Origin: Pedosphaera parvula Ellin514
GTDB lineage: Bacteria; Verrucomicrobiota; Verrucomicrobiia; Limisphaerales; Pedosphaeraceae
NCBI RefSeq assembly: GCF_000172555.1
Contig: NZ_ABOX02000010.1
Coordinates: 124,001-188,000, forward strand
Direction of reading: 5' to 3'
DNA: 64,000 bases
Program-made: the position numbers and the translations under genes
Shown: positions 48,606 to 58,146 of the stretch, one piece after another
How the letters are laid out: every line of letters starts with the position of its first letter
Position numbering within the stretch: the stretch's first letter is position 1
The notes under the pieces: generated by a model
What the model saw: the letters and a program-made list of their open reading frames with translations, nothing else
The model's database searches: none
What the model was told of the DNA's origin: nothing

Positions 48606-49708
48606 AAAAGCTCCCCACCCCACTCGACCTCAAGCAACTCAAGGTGTTTCCCCTCGAGCAACGGCTCAGCGAAGCCACCATCGAAGACACGCTCATCAAT
48701 CTCGACGCTCCCCCGCCCGCTCTTCCCAACAACCTCATGCAGGTGGTTCGGGAAACAGCCAAAAGCATCGCCACGGCCCACAAGAAGCGCGCCAGCGTCA
48801 TGTTGCTTTACGGCGCCCACATCATCAAAAACGGTGGCGCACCCATCATGAACGCCTTGATGGAACTCGGCTGGATCACCCACCTCGGCACGAACGGTGC
48901 CGGCACCATTCATGATTGGGAATTCTCCTTCCTTGGTCGCTCCACCGAAAGCGTGAAGAAAAACGTCGCCACCGGCACCTTCGGCACCTGGGATGAAACC
49001 GGTCGCAACATCCATCTCGCCCTCCTCGCCGGTGCCCTGGAAAATCAGGGTTACGGCCAAAGCCTCGGCCGTTTTATCATGGAAGAAGGCACCACACTTC
49101 CATCCACCGACTCCCTTATCGAACTAATTTGCAAACATCCCACCCACCCGCTCACACCCGCCCGCACGGAATTGCTTCAAGCCATGGTGACCCACAATCT
49201 CCCTGCTGACCGCATCTCTGTTCCACATCCCTGGAAACAACACTCAGTCCTCGGCAACGCCTTTCGCCTCGGTGTTCCCCTCACCGTCCATCCCGGCATC
49301 GGCTACGACATCATCACCAATCACCCCATGTTCAACGGTGCCGCCATTGGGCGCGCCGCCGACATCGACTTCCGTCTCCTCAGCACTGCCGTGGATAATC
49401 TCGAAGGCGGCCTCGTCCTCTCCGTCGGCTCCGCCATCATGGCCCCGCAGGTCTTCGAAAAAAGCATCAGTTGCGTCAACAACATCCGCCTGCAAAACGG
49501 CCGCGCCATCGTCCACAACCATACCTTTTACATCGTCGACCTCCAGGACGGCGGGAATTGGGACTGGACCAAAGGCGAACCTCCCAAAGAAAACCCCGCT
49601 TACTATCTCCGCTTCTGCAAAAGCTTCTCCCGCATGGGCGGCACGATGCATTATCTCCAACTCGACAACGTCGCCTTCCTCCACAATCTCTATCACCTGC
49701 TCAAGTAA
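48602..49708 (+). CDS. Uncharacterised Rossmann-like protein, possibly deoxyhypusine-synthase-like
   Basis: The 368-residue product starts in ATGA overlap with the HAD gene and is followed by PfkB after 2 nt. Segments such as VMLLYGAHIIKNGGAPIMNA, ITHLGTNGAGTIHDWE and LVLSVGSAIMAPQVFEK recall the NAD-binding fold of deoxyhypusine synthase, but identity looks low and the match is by eye. Another conserved-looking region is the C-terminal NPAYYLRFCKSFSRMGGTMH. No signal peptide. I infer a cytosolic NAD-linked step on the same metabolite as its partners. Confidence 0.6.
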   Translation: MKKLPTPLDLKQLKVFPLEQRLSEATIEDTLINLDAPPPALPNNLMQVVRETAKSIATAHKKRASVMLLYGAHIIKNGGAPIMNALMELGWITHLGTNGAGTIHDWEFSFLGRSTESVKKNVATGTFGTWDETGRNIHLALLAGALENQGYGQSLGRFIMEEGTTLPSTDSLIELICKHPTHPLTPARTELLQAMVTHNLPADRISVPHPWKQHSVLGNAFRLGVPLTVHPGIGYDIITNHPMFNGAAIGRAADIDFRLLSTAVDNLEGGLVLSVGSAIMAPQVFEKSISCVNNIRLQNGRAIVHNHTFYIVDLQDGGNWDWTKGEPPKENPAYYLRFCKSFSRMGGTMHYLQLDNVAFLHNLYHLLK

Positions 49709-49710
49709 CC

Positions 49711-50730
49711 ATGGATGCAGCCCGCTTCCAATCCCTCACCCGCCAATATCGTAAGCTCCGCATCGCAGTCATCGGCGATTTCTGCCTCGACCGCTATCTC
49801 GAAATCGACCCGACGAAATCCGAAGTTTCCATCGAAACCAACCTCACCGTCCATAACATCACCCACATTCGTTCCCAACCCGGTGCCGCCGGAACCATCC
49901 TGAATAATCTCGTCGCACTGGGCATTGGCGAAGTCCACGCCGTCGGTTTCTGCGGCGAGGACGGCGAAGGCTTCGAACTCCGCAAATCATTGCAGCAACT
50001 CAAAGGCGTCAATACCACCCACTTCATCTCCACGCCACATCGACGCACCTTCACCTACACCAAACCCTTGGTAATCTCTCTGGGGAAAACTCCAAAAGAA
50101 CTAAATCGCCTCGACGTCAAAAACTGGTCCCCAACGCCTCTTCTGCTCCAGAAGCAAATCATTTCCGCTCTACACTCCATCGCCCCCAAAGTCGATGCCA
50201 TCATCCTGATGGACCAGGTCAGCATTCCCGAAACCGGCGTCATCACAACCAAAGTCCTCAAAGCCATCACCTCCATCGTAAAGCAGCACCCCCATCTCCT
50301 CATCCTCGCCGACAGCCGCCTCGGCCTTAAAAACTTTCCGCCAGTCTGCCTAAAAATGAACGCCGCCGAACTCGCCGCCCTCACCGGTTTGCGCACAAAA
50401 CTGAAACTCAAACAAGTTGCCACCTCCGCTTCAGCCCTGGCCAAACGCCACGGCCAAAATTGCTTCATCACCCTCGCTCAAAACGGAATCCTCGCCGCCT
50501 CCCCCGATGGCACCGTCGCCCATCTCCCCGCTCTCCCGGTTCGCGGCCCCATCGACATCGTTGGCGCCGGCGACGCCGTAACCGCCAACCTCACCGCCGC
50601 CATCGCCTCCCACTCAACCCTCCGCGAAGCGTTGGAACTCGCCAACGCCGCCGCCTCCATCGTCATCCACAAACTCGCCACCACCGGCACGGCCTCCGCA
50701 AACGAAATACAGAACATTCTCTATCATTGA
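49711..50730 (+). CDS. PfkB-family sugar kinase, HldE-like
   Basis: The 339-residue protein is a ribokinase/PfkB-family kinase. It has the N-terminal IAVIGDFCLDRYLEIDPTKS (the DxxLDRY form seen in RfaE/HldE kinases), a GGAA-like block that reads SQPGAAGTILNNLVALGI, and the anion-hole signature GAGDAVTANL near the C-terminus with the catalytic Asp. It probably phosphorylates a sugar or sugar phosphate. It is the third gene of the HAD-Rossmann-PfkB operon. Confidence 0.85.
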   Translation: MDAARFQSLTRQYRKLRIAVIGDFCLDRYLEIDPTKSEVSIETNLTVHNITHIRSQPGAAGTILNNLVALGIGEVHAVGFCGEDGEGFELRKSLQQLKGVNTTHFISTPHRRTFTYTKPLVISLGKTPKELNRLDVKNWSPTPLLLQKQIISALHSIAPKVDAIILMDQVSIPETGVITTKVLKAITSIVKQHPHLLILADSRLGLKNFPPVCLKMNAAELAALTGLRTKLKLKQVATSASALAKRHGQNCFITLAQNGILAASPDGTVAHLPALPVRGPIDIVGAGDAVTANLTAAIASHSTLREALELANAAASIVIHKLATTGTASANEIQNILYH

Positions 50731-50784
50731 TGTCGTCTCGAATAATATCTACGAACATCCATTTTGTTTGGAGCGTAATAAATC

Positions 50785-51426
50785 TTACTTTATTTCGTCA
50801 CGCACTGCCTTGGACAAATGGTCGGAGCTATCCACGTCCAACAGCTTAGAAGAAAGCACAAGCATTGTACCGTTGTTTAACAGTTCAGCTCTTTCAACGA
50901 ATTTTGAAACTCTTGCTAATAGTTCAGTGGGTGTGAGTTTGAAAGCTCGCCCGCAAAGTTCTTTATCGAAATAACAAGCAGGAAAAATTCGATGTACCAT
51001 GCTTCTTGCATCAAAACGAATTTCATACAATGTTTCCAAGTCCCGTTCAATTAACTCTTCAGGCTGAAGCCATCCGAGATAAGCATCAAAGGCTATAACG
51101 AGCTGGGGAAAAACCGGGTTGAGAAGCTCCTTATAATTAATCGTGCTCGCATCGAATTGTATTTCTAGAAAGTCGTCTCGACCTGGTTCATCAACTAAGT
51201 CTCTCCTAAACGTGTAAAAAACGTTTCCTTTTAATCCATCGCCAAGCCACTTGCCGATTGCGCAGTGCGCGGTAAGCTCCCTCCCAAAGCCAGGAGCGGG
51301 TGGCGCCGTCTTCTTCCATGTCCATGGGGCGGGCAATCCTTGAAAAGCGGCGACCAGTCGTGAATGCTTTTCAGCAACGCTTTCTTCCCTCTTTGGCCGG
51401 GAACGCAATTCTAGGCTATATTTCAT
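50785..51426 (-). CDS. Hypothetical protein
   Basis: The 213-residue soluble protein (MKYSLELRSRPKREESVAEK) is not recognised. It is alpha/beta with no signal peptide, and has a Pro/Ala-rich stretch (about 31-46). The DNA looks less GC-rich than that of the flanking operon, so recent transfer is possible. It converges on pfkB, 54 nt away. 51427-51803 holds only the REP-like repeat. Confidence 0.65.
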   Translation of the reverse strand: MKYSLELRSRPKREESVAEKHSRLVAAFQGLPAPWTWKKTAPPAPGFGRELTAHCAIGKWLGDGLKGNVFYTFRRDLVDEPGRDDFLEIQFDASTINYKELLNPVFPQLVIAFDAYLGWLQPEELIERDLETLYEIRFDARSMVHRIFPACYFDKELCGRAFKLTPTELLARVSKFVERAELLNNGTMLVLSSKLLDVDSSDHLSKAVRDEIK

Positions 51427-51657
51427 TTACAATTTCTACTCATTAAAAGGAATAGGGTAGTTCCGAATGACTCGCGCTCCTTCTTTCGTTGGCTTCAAAT
51501 ACCCTGCTCGCTCTTGGCTCATACTCGGAGAGTGAGACTCTTTTCTCACGAATTAATGCCAGAAACATGCCCTTCAAAGCCAAACTCCCCTCTTCGATTT
51601 CACCCACGACGACAATCGCGCGGCAACGCCAAATCAATCAAAACACCTCAGCCGTTA

Positions 51658-51710
51658 TCACCCTCTCCCCTTTGCAATGGGAGAGGGCCGGGGTGAGGGA
51701 AAATGCGCCC
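51658..51710. repeat. REP-like palindrome, copy 2
   Basis: TCACCCTCTCCCC, loop and GGGAGAGGG, followed by GGGGTGAGGGA and ATGCGCCC, match the copy at 44979-45030 with small changes, mostly in the loop. Confidence 0.85.
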
Positions 51711-51803
51711 AGACTCTCGATTGCTTCGGGATCTTCCACGTTGCAGAATCCCACTACGTTTTCCCACACCGACAAACACCTCACCAACAGTACCCGCTAA
51801 ATC

Positions 51804-52646
51804 CTACCCCTGCACCTGATTCAGCAATCGAACCTCCCGTTGCGGAAACGGAATCTCAATCTGATTCACCCGAAACTGTTCAATAATCGCCGCGTAAATC
51901 TCCGCCCCTGCAGCTCCTGCATCACTCAGTGACGCCCACGGCTTCACCGAAATGTTGATCGACGAATCAGAAAGCATTGAAATACCGACACCTGGAACAG
52001 GATTCTTCAGCACGCGCGGATTTTTGGCCAAAATCTCCCGCAGAATCGCAATCGCCTTGTTCGGATCTGTCCCGTAGGCCACTCCCACGCTCAAATCCAA
52101 CTGCCGAATCTTGCCATAATTGTGCAAAATCTCCCCCACAATCTTGCGATTCGGAATCACCACATTGGAAAGATCCGAATGCGTCAGCACCGTCGAAAAT
52201 AATTCGATATTCTTGACCTGCCCATGCACTCCTGCGAGCTCGATATATTCCCCCACTCGAAACGGCTTGGTAAAAATAATCAACAAACCCGCCACCAGAT
52301 TGCTCAGCACTCCCTGCAGCGCCAAACCAATACCCACGCCCGCCACACCCAGACCTGCCACCAGCGGACCAATCGGAACTTTAAAGACCTGCAACACCAT
52401 TAAAAGCACCGCGATCATGACCAGCAGCTTCACCACGCGCACGAACAACGTCTTTACTGGCGGTTCCAAATCATGCTTATCCAACCAGCCTTGAAGACTC
52501 TCCCCACCCAGCGTGACACAAAAATCCCCGCCACAAAAATAAGTTGCGGCAGCGATAACGTCCATGCCGTGATCTACACAAAAATCGACAAGCCTGGTTT
52601 TTAGATGTTCCGCAGTCGTGGTGACACTGTTCGTCGTTACGTCCAT
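51804..52646 (-). CDS. MscS-family mechanosensitive channel, TM1 out of frame
   Basis: The 280-residue protein is a small-conductance mechanosensitive channel of the inner membrane, with the pore helix LVAGLGVAGVGIGLALQGVL and beta domain GLLIIFTKPFRVGEYIELAG and VVIPNRKIV. Residues about 35-51 (TYFCGGDFCVTL and on) do not look like TM1. The +1 frame of the same DNA reads LIFVAGIFVSRWVGRVF, a good TM1. One extra base near 52544-52545 and one missing base near 52493 would restore it, so the gene is probably intact in the organism. Confidence 0.9.
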   Translation of the reverse strand: MDVTTNSVTTTAEHLKTRLVDFCVDHGMDVIAAATYFCGGDFCVTLGGESLQGWLDKHDLEPPVKTLFVRVVKLLVMIAVLLMVLQVFKVPIGPLVAGLGVAGVGIGLALQGVLSNLVAGLLIIFTKPFRVGEYIELAGVHGQVKNIELFSTVLTHSDLSNVVIPNRKIVGEILHNYGKIRQLDLSVGVAYGTDPNKAIAILREILAKNPRVLKNPVPGVGISMLSDSSINISVKPWASLSDAGAAGAEIYAAIIEQFRVNQIEIPFPQREVRLLNQVQG

Positions 52647-52800
52647 ATGAGCTATTTTCTAGTTACTTTTTTGGATGCCAATTCAAAGCCGCTAGGCTCT
52701 CCGCACCCGTGCTAATATTAGCAAACCCCTTGCCCGAATCAAATCGAAATGACTCCCAGCTTCCTTCTTTCCACCCAATCACCACAGCCCCTACCCGTGC

Positions 52801-53520
52801 TCACCTATGGACCAACAAATAATAAAAGCCAAACACCGCAATGAAAACAAAAACCCCCTGCCTCATCCGCTTCGGATCAACCCGCCGCATGCAAAAATGC
52901 CCCAACCCCATCGCCAAAAACACCGGCACCACCACCACCGCCGCCAACGCCCACGAAAACTCCTTGAAATAACCAACCTGGCTGTAGCAAATCAGTCGCA
53001 GCACACAACTCGACGTAATCACCACCTGTAGAAACGCCATGATCTGCCCTTGGCTCCATGGATGCGCATACGCATATGCCGCCGTCGGAATGCCGCCCAA
53101 ATTAAAGGCCCCGCTCAGACTGCCACTAAATAATCCAAACGGAACCGACACCGCCGGATGCATCGGCTGCAACTTTCGCCGCAGAAAAAACTCACGCGCC
53201 GCAAAAATCAGCATGAACGTCCCCAACACTCTCAACAATATCCCCTCACTTGTCTTTTCCAGGAAATACACCCCCAGCGGCACCCCTAAACAGGAACTAA
53301 AAAAGAATGTCGCTCCCAACCGCCAGTTGAACTCCCGATAATGCTGAAAAAATGTCCCCACCGTTGCCACCAACCCATAAATCGTCCCCACCATCGCCGC
53401 CTGTTTTAATCCCAGGATCAAAGGCAGCAGCGACATCGACACCAATCCAAACCCAAACCCCGTCAAGCCTTGCACAAACCCCGCTATGGCGAGGGTCATG
53501 GTAATAAACGCCCAGTGCAT
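52801..53520 (-). CDS. TauE/SafE-family membrane exporter
   Basis: The 239-residue protein has about seven predicted membrane helices and the TauE/SafE pattern with GFVQGLTGFGFGLVSMSLLP near the N-terminus and FNLGGIPTAAYAYAHPW in the second half. Members export sulfite or organosulfonates, or move sulfur compounds; the substrate here is unknown. It stands alone between mscS-like and glycosidase genes. Confidence 0.85.
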   Translation of the reverse strand: MHWAFITMTLAIAGFVQGLTGFGFGLVSMSLLPLILGLKQAAMVGTIYGLVATVGTFFQHYREFNWRLGATFFFSSCLGVPLGVYFLEKTSEGILLRVLGTFMLIFAAREFFLRRKLQPMHPAVSVPFGLFSGSLSGAFNLGGIPTAAYAYAHPWSQGQIMAFLQVVITSSCVLRLICYSQVGYFKEFSWALAAVVVVPVFLAMGLGHFCMRRVDPKRMRQGVFVFIAVFGFYYLLVHR

Positions 53521-53613
53521 GTCGCCAGATTATGCGATTTCCATTGGAGCGTGTGAACAACTTTCTAAGAATCTAAATTTGCCTCTACACGAAACACGCA
53601 ATACGCAACACGA

Positions 53614-54795
53614 TCATTTCCTTCCCCTCTCTATTATCAACGGATCAATCGACTTCTCCGGCGGCAACGACGGCGCTTTCCACTCCTTCCCCCGCCATTC
53701 CGCCAATATCTTCAAATACAAATACGGATCATCCCAGTTCGCCGCCGGCTCAATCTCCGTCATTTCAAACCATTCATTGAAAGAACAAACCACTGCCACC
53801 TCCGGTTTCGTCTCATCCACCGCCTTGCAGAAATTCTTTAACACCTTCCCCCGCTCACGAGCCGCCACATAAGGCTTCTCCTCGACTGCCGTGTTGTTGT
53901 GCCCCGGTAAAATAGTCAACTGCACCTCCTTGCCCGCCTTGCGCACATTCTCCGCGAACCCTTGATACAGCTGCGTCAACTGCGGCTCCCGCGTCTCGCG
54001 CCAATTGCCAAACAATGAGTACGTCCCAAAACAATCGATCTTCTCCACCGCCAGCCAATCCGGCGCAATGCTCAAAACCGCTCCCGGTTCCGTCTTCGTG
54101 GCCGTAGCCTTCATCTTTCCAAAAATCCAATACACATCTCCAATCTGCTTCTCCGTCTCGTTCACATATTTGTTCGCGATCTCAGGCGTAATCCAGTCCT
54201 CCCAAACCTGATAGACAAACCACACCGGCTGCCCCTTGATCCTCAAATACGCCGGACTCTTCGCGTACCGTGGCAAACAATTCGTAATCCGCGAAACCAA
54301 TTGCCCATAGTCATGAATGTAATGCGCGCACTCATCGATGATGCCAATCTTAAAATTCTCTTGCTCCGCCACCGGCAACCAAACCGTCTCAAACAATTTA
54401 TATTGCTCCGACCAATAACCATCCTCCCTTCCCACATTCCACCAACTGCATAAGAATCCATCGATGCCCGCCGCCTTCGCCAACCGAAAATGCCACCGCA
54501 CCACCTCCGGATCACTCGTATCATACGCCCCAATGAGCGGATAATCCCCCGACGCAATCTGATGCTTCCACCCATCCACCACCTTCTCAGGATGATACCG
54601 CTCCGGAAATTTAAACGAACTCCACTGCTTCCATTTCCCCGTCGGTCCCCACGGCGTCCCATACCACGGATGATAAAACGCCAGCACCAAAGGCTTCGTC
54701 GAACCGTTCTTCGCCTCAGCATCTTTTGCCGACGCAGAAAAAGCAGGCCCCCAAACCACCACACAAAGTAAAATTTTGAACTGGATCAATCGCAC
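53614..54795 (-). CDS. Secreted GH99-like glycosidase
   Basis: The 393-residue product has a signal peptide (about 1-23, LCVVVWGPAFSASA) and a TIM-barrel-like domain with VLAFYHPWYGTPWG, AAGIDGFLCSWWNVGREDGY and VVCSFNEWFEMTEIEPA. These match the GH99/GH71-type retaining endo-mannosidase-like proteins; the Glu of NEW is a likely catalytic residue. Cutting of a mannan- or glucan-type polymer outside the cell is inferred and specificity is open. Confidence 0.78.
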   Translation of the reverse strand: MRLIQFKILLCVVVWGPAFSASAKDAEAKNGSTKPLVLAFYHPWYGTPWGPTGKWKQWSSFKFPERYHPEKVVDGWKHQIASGDYPLIGAYDTSDPEVVRWHFRLAKAAGIDGFLCSWWNVGREDGYWSEQYKLFETVWLPVAEQENFKIGIIDECAHYIHDYGQLVSRITNCLPRYAKSPAYLRIKGQPVWFVYQVWEDWITPEIANKYVNETEKQIGDVYWIFGKMKATATKTEPGAVLSIAPDWLAVEKIDCFGTYSLFGNWRETREPQLTQLYQGFAENVRKAGKEVQLTILPGHNNTAVEEKPYVAARERGKVLKNFCKAVDETKPEVAVVCSFNEWFEMTEIEPAANWDDPYLYLKILAEWRGKEWKAPSLPPEKSIDPLIIERGRK

Positions 54796-54893
54796 ACTAT
54801 GAATGTAAATGTCGTAATCTGTAGTAAAAGTTAAAAATACTGCACCATCCGGTGCTCACCTCACGGCTCATTCCTCACAGATTAATCTGCTTC

Positions 54894-54929
54894 TTATTCG
54901 TGTGGCTTGGTGTCCATCCGTGGTTGAAC
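54894..54929. repeat. Short intergenic repeat, copy 1
   Basis: TATTCGTGTGGCTTGGTGTC then CATCCGTGGTTGAAC resembles 62550-62583. No other gene or feature was found in 54796-55055. Confidence 0.6.
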
Positions 54930-55055
54930 TTCCTTATTAAAGCTACGTTTCTTACCTCATTTACCCAGCTTTCACACCATTCTTCTTGCCATATTTTCGG
55001 CCGCACCCTAAACACTGACGCATAATGTACAGACCTCATTCATAACGGAAGCACC

Positions 55056-56711
55056 ATGGATCAGGTCCACCTTCATCTACTCGATCTCATTATCTTCGCC
55101 GTTTACATGGTAGCCACCATGGCACTCGGTTTCTGGGTGGCGCGCAAAGGGAAGAATACTGCTCAAGGTTACTTCCTCGGCAACAAAACCATCCCCTGGT
55201 TTGTCATCGGCGCCTCCATGGTCGCGGCCGACATCAGCAGCGAACAATTCATCTCCAACGTCGGCGGCGCCTACAAGCATGGCATCGTTCTCGCCGCAGG
55301 CGATTGGAATGCCTGGATAATTTATAGCCTGCTGATTCTGATTTTCCTCCCCTACTACGTTCGAACCGGCGTCACCACGATGCCTGAATTTCTCGAACGC
55401 CGCTACAACCCTGCCTGCCGCTACATCTTCGCCATCGCCTCCATCATCGGCTTCGTCGCCGCCATCAATGCCGGAGCTCTCTATTCCGGTGGCATCATGC
55501 TCGATAGTTTCTTCGGTGACAATCTGGCCAAATTCATGCCTCACACCACCCTTTTCGGCAACCCAATCTCTCCGGTGGTTGTTTACATCATTTTCTTCGC
55601 CGTCACTACTGGCGTCTATACAATTTATGGCGGGCTAAAATCCGCCGCCTGGACCGACCTGATGCAAATGGTGATTTTGCTCATCGCCGGATTTCTGGTG
55701 CCTATTCTCGCCCTGCGACGCGCCGGTGACCTCACCTCCTTCATCCAACAAAACCCTGAGCATTTCCAAGTGTTCAAGCCCATCACGCACAAACCTTTCC
55801 CCGCCACCGGCTTGTTTACCGGCTTTCTCTCAGTCGGAATCTGGTATAGCTGCACAAGCCAGCACATGGTGCAACGCATCCTGGCCGCCAAAAACGAATG
55901 GCACGCCCGCGTCGGCGTGGTTTGCGCCGGCTTCTTGCACATCATCATGCCGTTCTTCTTCATCGTGCCCGGAATCATCGCGTTCAAAATGTTCCCCAAT
56001 CTCCCACACCCAGACCAAGCCTATCTGGTTCTGGTAAAGGAACTGCTCCCCACCGGCTTGAAAGGACTTTTGCTCGCTGGCATGGCCGCCGCCTTGATGG
56101 GTCACGTGGCCACCGTGCTTAACTCCGCTTCCACCATCATCACCATCGACCTTTATAAGCGCCTGTTCAATCGCGACGTAACCGACGCTCAACAAGTCCG
56201 CTTCGGCCGTTGGAGCGGCACGCTGGTTTTGATCGCCAGCATTTGGATCGCGATTGGTTACACACGAACCACCACTCCGCTCTTCGAAAAAATCCAAACC
56301 GTCTTCTTCTACATTGCGCCTCCATTTGCCGTGGTCTTCACGCTCGGCATTCTGTGGAAACGCGCCACGGCCACGGCCGCAGTCATCACGATTATTTTGG
56401 GTTTTGTCTTCACCTGGGTGCTGACTCAATTTGCGCTTTTGGGAGATTACAATACCTACAATCATCGCGCCCTCTGCGCCTGGTTTTTCTGCATGCTCAC
56501 GATGACCATCACTTCGCTCGTGACCACGCCACCTCCGGAAGAGCAGATCAAGGGCATCATTTGGAACAAATCATTCCTAACGCTTCCGCCAGAAGAACAG
56601 CAGCAGTATCGTGGTCTGAAGGATTGGCGGATCTGGTGGCTGCTCTTTGTCGCTATCGTATTATCCATTTACGGATTCTTTCTCTGGCACCGTTTCTGTC
56701 ATCCTTGGTAA
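55056..56711 (+). CDS. Sodium:solute symporter (SSS/SGLT family)
   Basis: The 551-residue membrane protein has about 14 predicted helices and the SGLT features: GYFLGNKTIPWFVIGASMVA, NVGGAYKHGIVLAAGDWNAW, TTMPEFLERRYNPACRYIF, and the VYTIYGGLKSAAWTD sodium-site region. It takes up a sugar or related solute with Na+. It heads an operon with the ceramidase-like gene (19 nt) and the enolase-superfamily gene (9 nt). Confidence 0.92.
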   Translation: MDQVHLHLLDLIIFAVYMVATMALGFWVARKGKNTAQGYFLGNKTIPWFVIGASMVAADISSEQFISNVGGAYKHGIVLAAGDWNAWIIYSLLILIFLPYYVRTGVTTMPEFLERRYNPACRYIFAIASIIGFVAAINAGALYSGGIMLDSFFGDNLAKFMPHTTLFGNPISPVVVYIIFFAVTTGVYTIYGGLKSAAWTDLMQMVILLIAGFLVPILALRRAGDLTSFIQQNPEHFQVFKPITHKPFPATGLFTGFLSVGIWYSCTSQHMVQRILAAKNEWHARVGVVCAGFLHIIMPFFFIVPGIIAFKMFPNLPHPDQAYLVLVKELLPTGLKGLLLAGMAAALMGHVATVLNSASTIITIDLYKRLFNRDVTDAQQVRFGRWSGTLVLIASIWIAIGYTRTTTPLFEKIQTVFFYIAPPFAVVFTLGILWKRATATAAVITIILGFVFTWVLTQFALLGDYNTYNHRALCAWFFCMLTMTITSLVTTPPPEEQIKGIIWNKSFLTLPPEEQQQYRGLKDWRIWWLLFVAIVLSIYGFFLWHRFCHPW

Positions 56712-56730
56712 AGCTAAATACCATTTCACA

Positions 56731-58137
56731 ATGAGTTCGCAACCACAACCTTTACTAGCCGGCACTGGCCGCCGTTGCACGAACCCTCCCCCCAACATCG
56801 CCCACGGCGGCTGGGGCGCTCAAAAACATGAGCAGGCCGAAGGCATCGACATGGATCTCTGGGTAACCGCCCTCGCTCTCTCGGATAACACCACAACCGC
56901 GCTCTTCCTGGATATCGATATCCAAATTCTCACGAACCAGGTCGCCGACCGCATCCGCGCTACGGTTAGCCAAGCCACCGGCCTTCCTGTTCAAAACATC
57001 CGTGCTTCCGCCACACACACCCATTCCGGCCCCGTTCCTTACAAGAGTTGGATCGAAAAAGGTTTTGAAATGGTGGAACCCTGGTTTGAAAACCTTTACC
57101 GCTGGTGCGCCGAAGCCGCCGTCGAAGCCATCGCCAATCTCCAGGAAGTGACGGTGCGCTCCGGTCGCGGTGAATGCCATATCAATGTAAACCGCCGCGC
57201 CACCTCTCCCAAAGGTGACCTGTTCCTCGGCAAGAATCGTAGCGGCCCATGCGACCACGAAGTCGTCGTCGTGAAGCTGGACGAACTCGACAGCACTCCC
57301 GTTGCCACTCTGGTCAATTACGCCTGCCACCCCACCATCATGGGCCCGCCCAATCGCCTCATCACACCCGATTATCCCGGTGCCATGAAGCGCGTCGTCG
57401 AGGAAGCCGTCGGCGGACATTGCCTCTTCCTCCAAGGCGCCGCTGGCGACCAGGGCCCCGTCCAGGGATTTCAAGGTGATCCCAAACTTTACCGCAAACT
57501 CGGCGCCGTCCTCGGCCACGAAGTCGCCAAAATCGCCCTCGGCTTGAACCACGTTCCCTCAGGCGAATCCTTCAAGGAAATAATCCCGTCAGGCGCTCCA
57601 CTTGGAATGTATAATGAACAGTTCGCAACCATTGCTGGCACTCCTGTGCAAGTCCTCGACTGCGAAGTCCCCGTCCCTCTGCGCGAAGGCTTGCCGGAAA
57701 AGAAACCTGCCACCGAGAAGCTGCAATTTTGGAAGGACAAGCTGACTGCTGCGCGTGCACGGAATGATGAACCCGCCATTACCGAAGCCATCTACATGGC
57801 CCGCCGCGCCGATATCCAACTCCGCATGGCTGATGATTTCGGCGGCAAAACCAACGCTGGCGTTCGCACGCATATAATCCGCTTCGGCGATATCGCCTTC
57901 GTCGGCTGCAATATTGAGCCCTTCTGCGAAATCGGGATGTATGTAAAAAAACATTCTCCTTTTCCCATCACCTTCATGTCCGGCTACACCAATGGTCGCA
58001 TGGCCTATATGGCCACGGCTGAAGAGTGGCCCAAAGGTGGCTACGAAGTCGAAAACTCTCCATTCGGTCAGAGCGCCGCCGAATCCTTGCAACGCGAAAT
58101 CATCCAATCTCTGCATTCGCTCGTGGAAAAGAAGTGA
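56731..58137 (+). CDS. Neutral ceramidase-like hydrolase, no signal peptide
   Basis: The 468-residue protein matches the N-terminal domain of neutral/alkaline ceramidases: ASATHTHSGPVP (zinc His pair), VVVVKLDEL, NYACHPTIMGPPN and FLQGAAGDQGP. True ceramidases are ~650 residues, secreted, and have a C-terminal Ig-like domain; this one starts MSSQPQPLLAGTGRRC with no signal and lacks that domain. Many bacterial homologues have unknown substrates. The symporter and enolase-type neighbours suggest it hydrolyses an imported amide or ester. I chose ATG 56731, 19 nt after the symporter stop. Confidence 0.8.
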   Translation: MSSQPQPLLAGTGRRCTNPPPNIAHGGWGAQKHEQAEGIDMDLWVTALALSDNTTTALFLDIDIQILTNQVADRIRATVSQATGLPVQNIRASATHTHSGPVPYKSWIEKGFEMVEPWFENLYRWCAEAAVEAIANLQEVTVRSGRGECHINVNRRATSPKGDLFLGKNRSGPCDHEVVVVKLDELDSTPVATLVNYACHPTIMGPPNRLITPDYPGAMKRVVEEAVGGHCLFLQGAAGDQGPVQGFQGDPKLYRKLGAVLGHEVAKIALGLNHVPSGESFKEIIPSGAPLGMYNEQFATIAGTPVQVLDCEVPVPLREGLPEKKPATEKLQFWKDKLTAARARNDEPAITEAIYMARRADIQLRMADDFGGKTNAGVRTHIIRFGDIAFVGCNIEPFCEIGMYVKKHSPFPITFMSGYTNGRMAYMATAEEWPKGGYEVENSPFGQSAAESLQREIIQSLHSLVEKK

Positions 58138-58146
58138 CATTGCACC

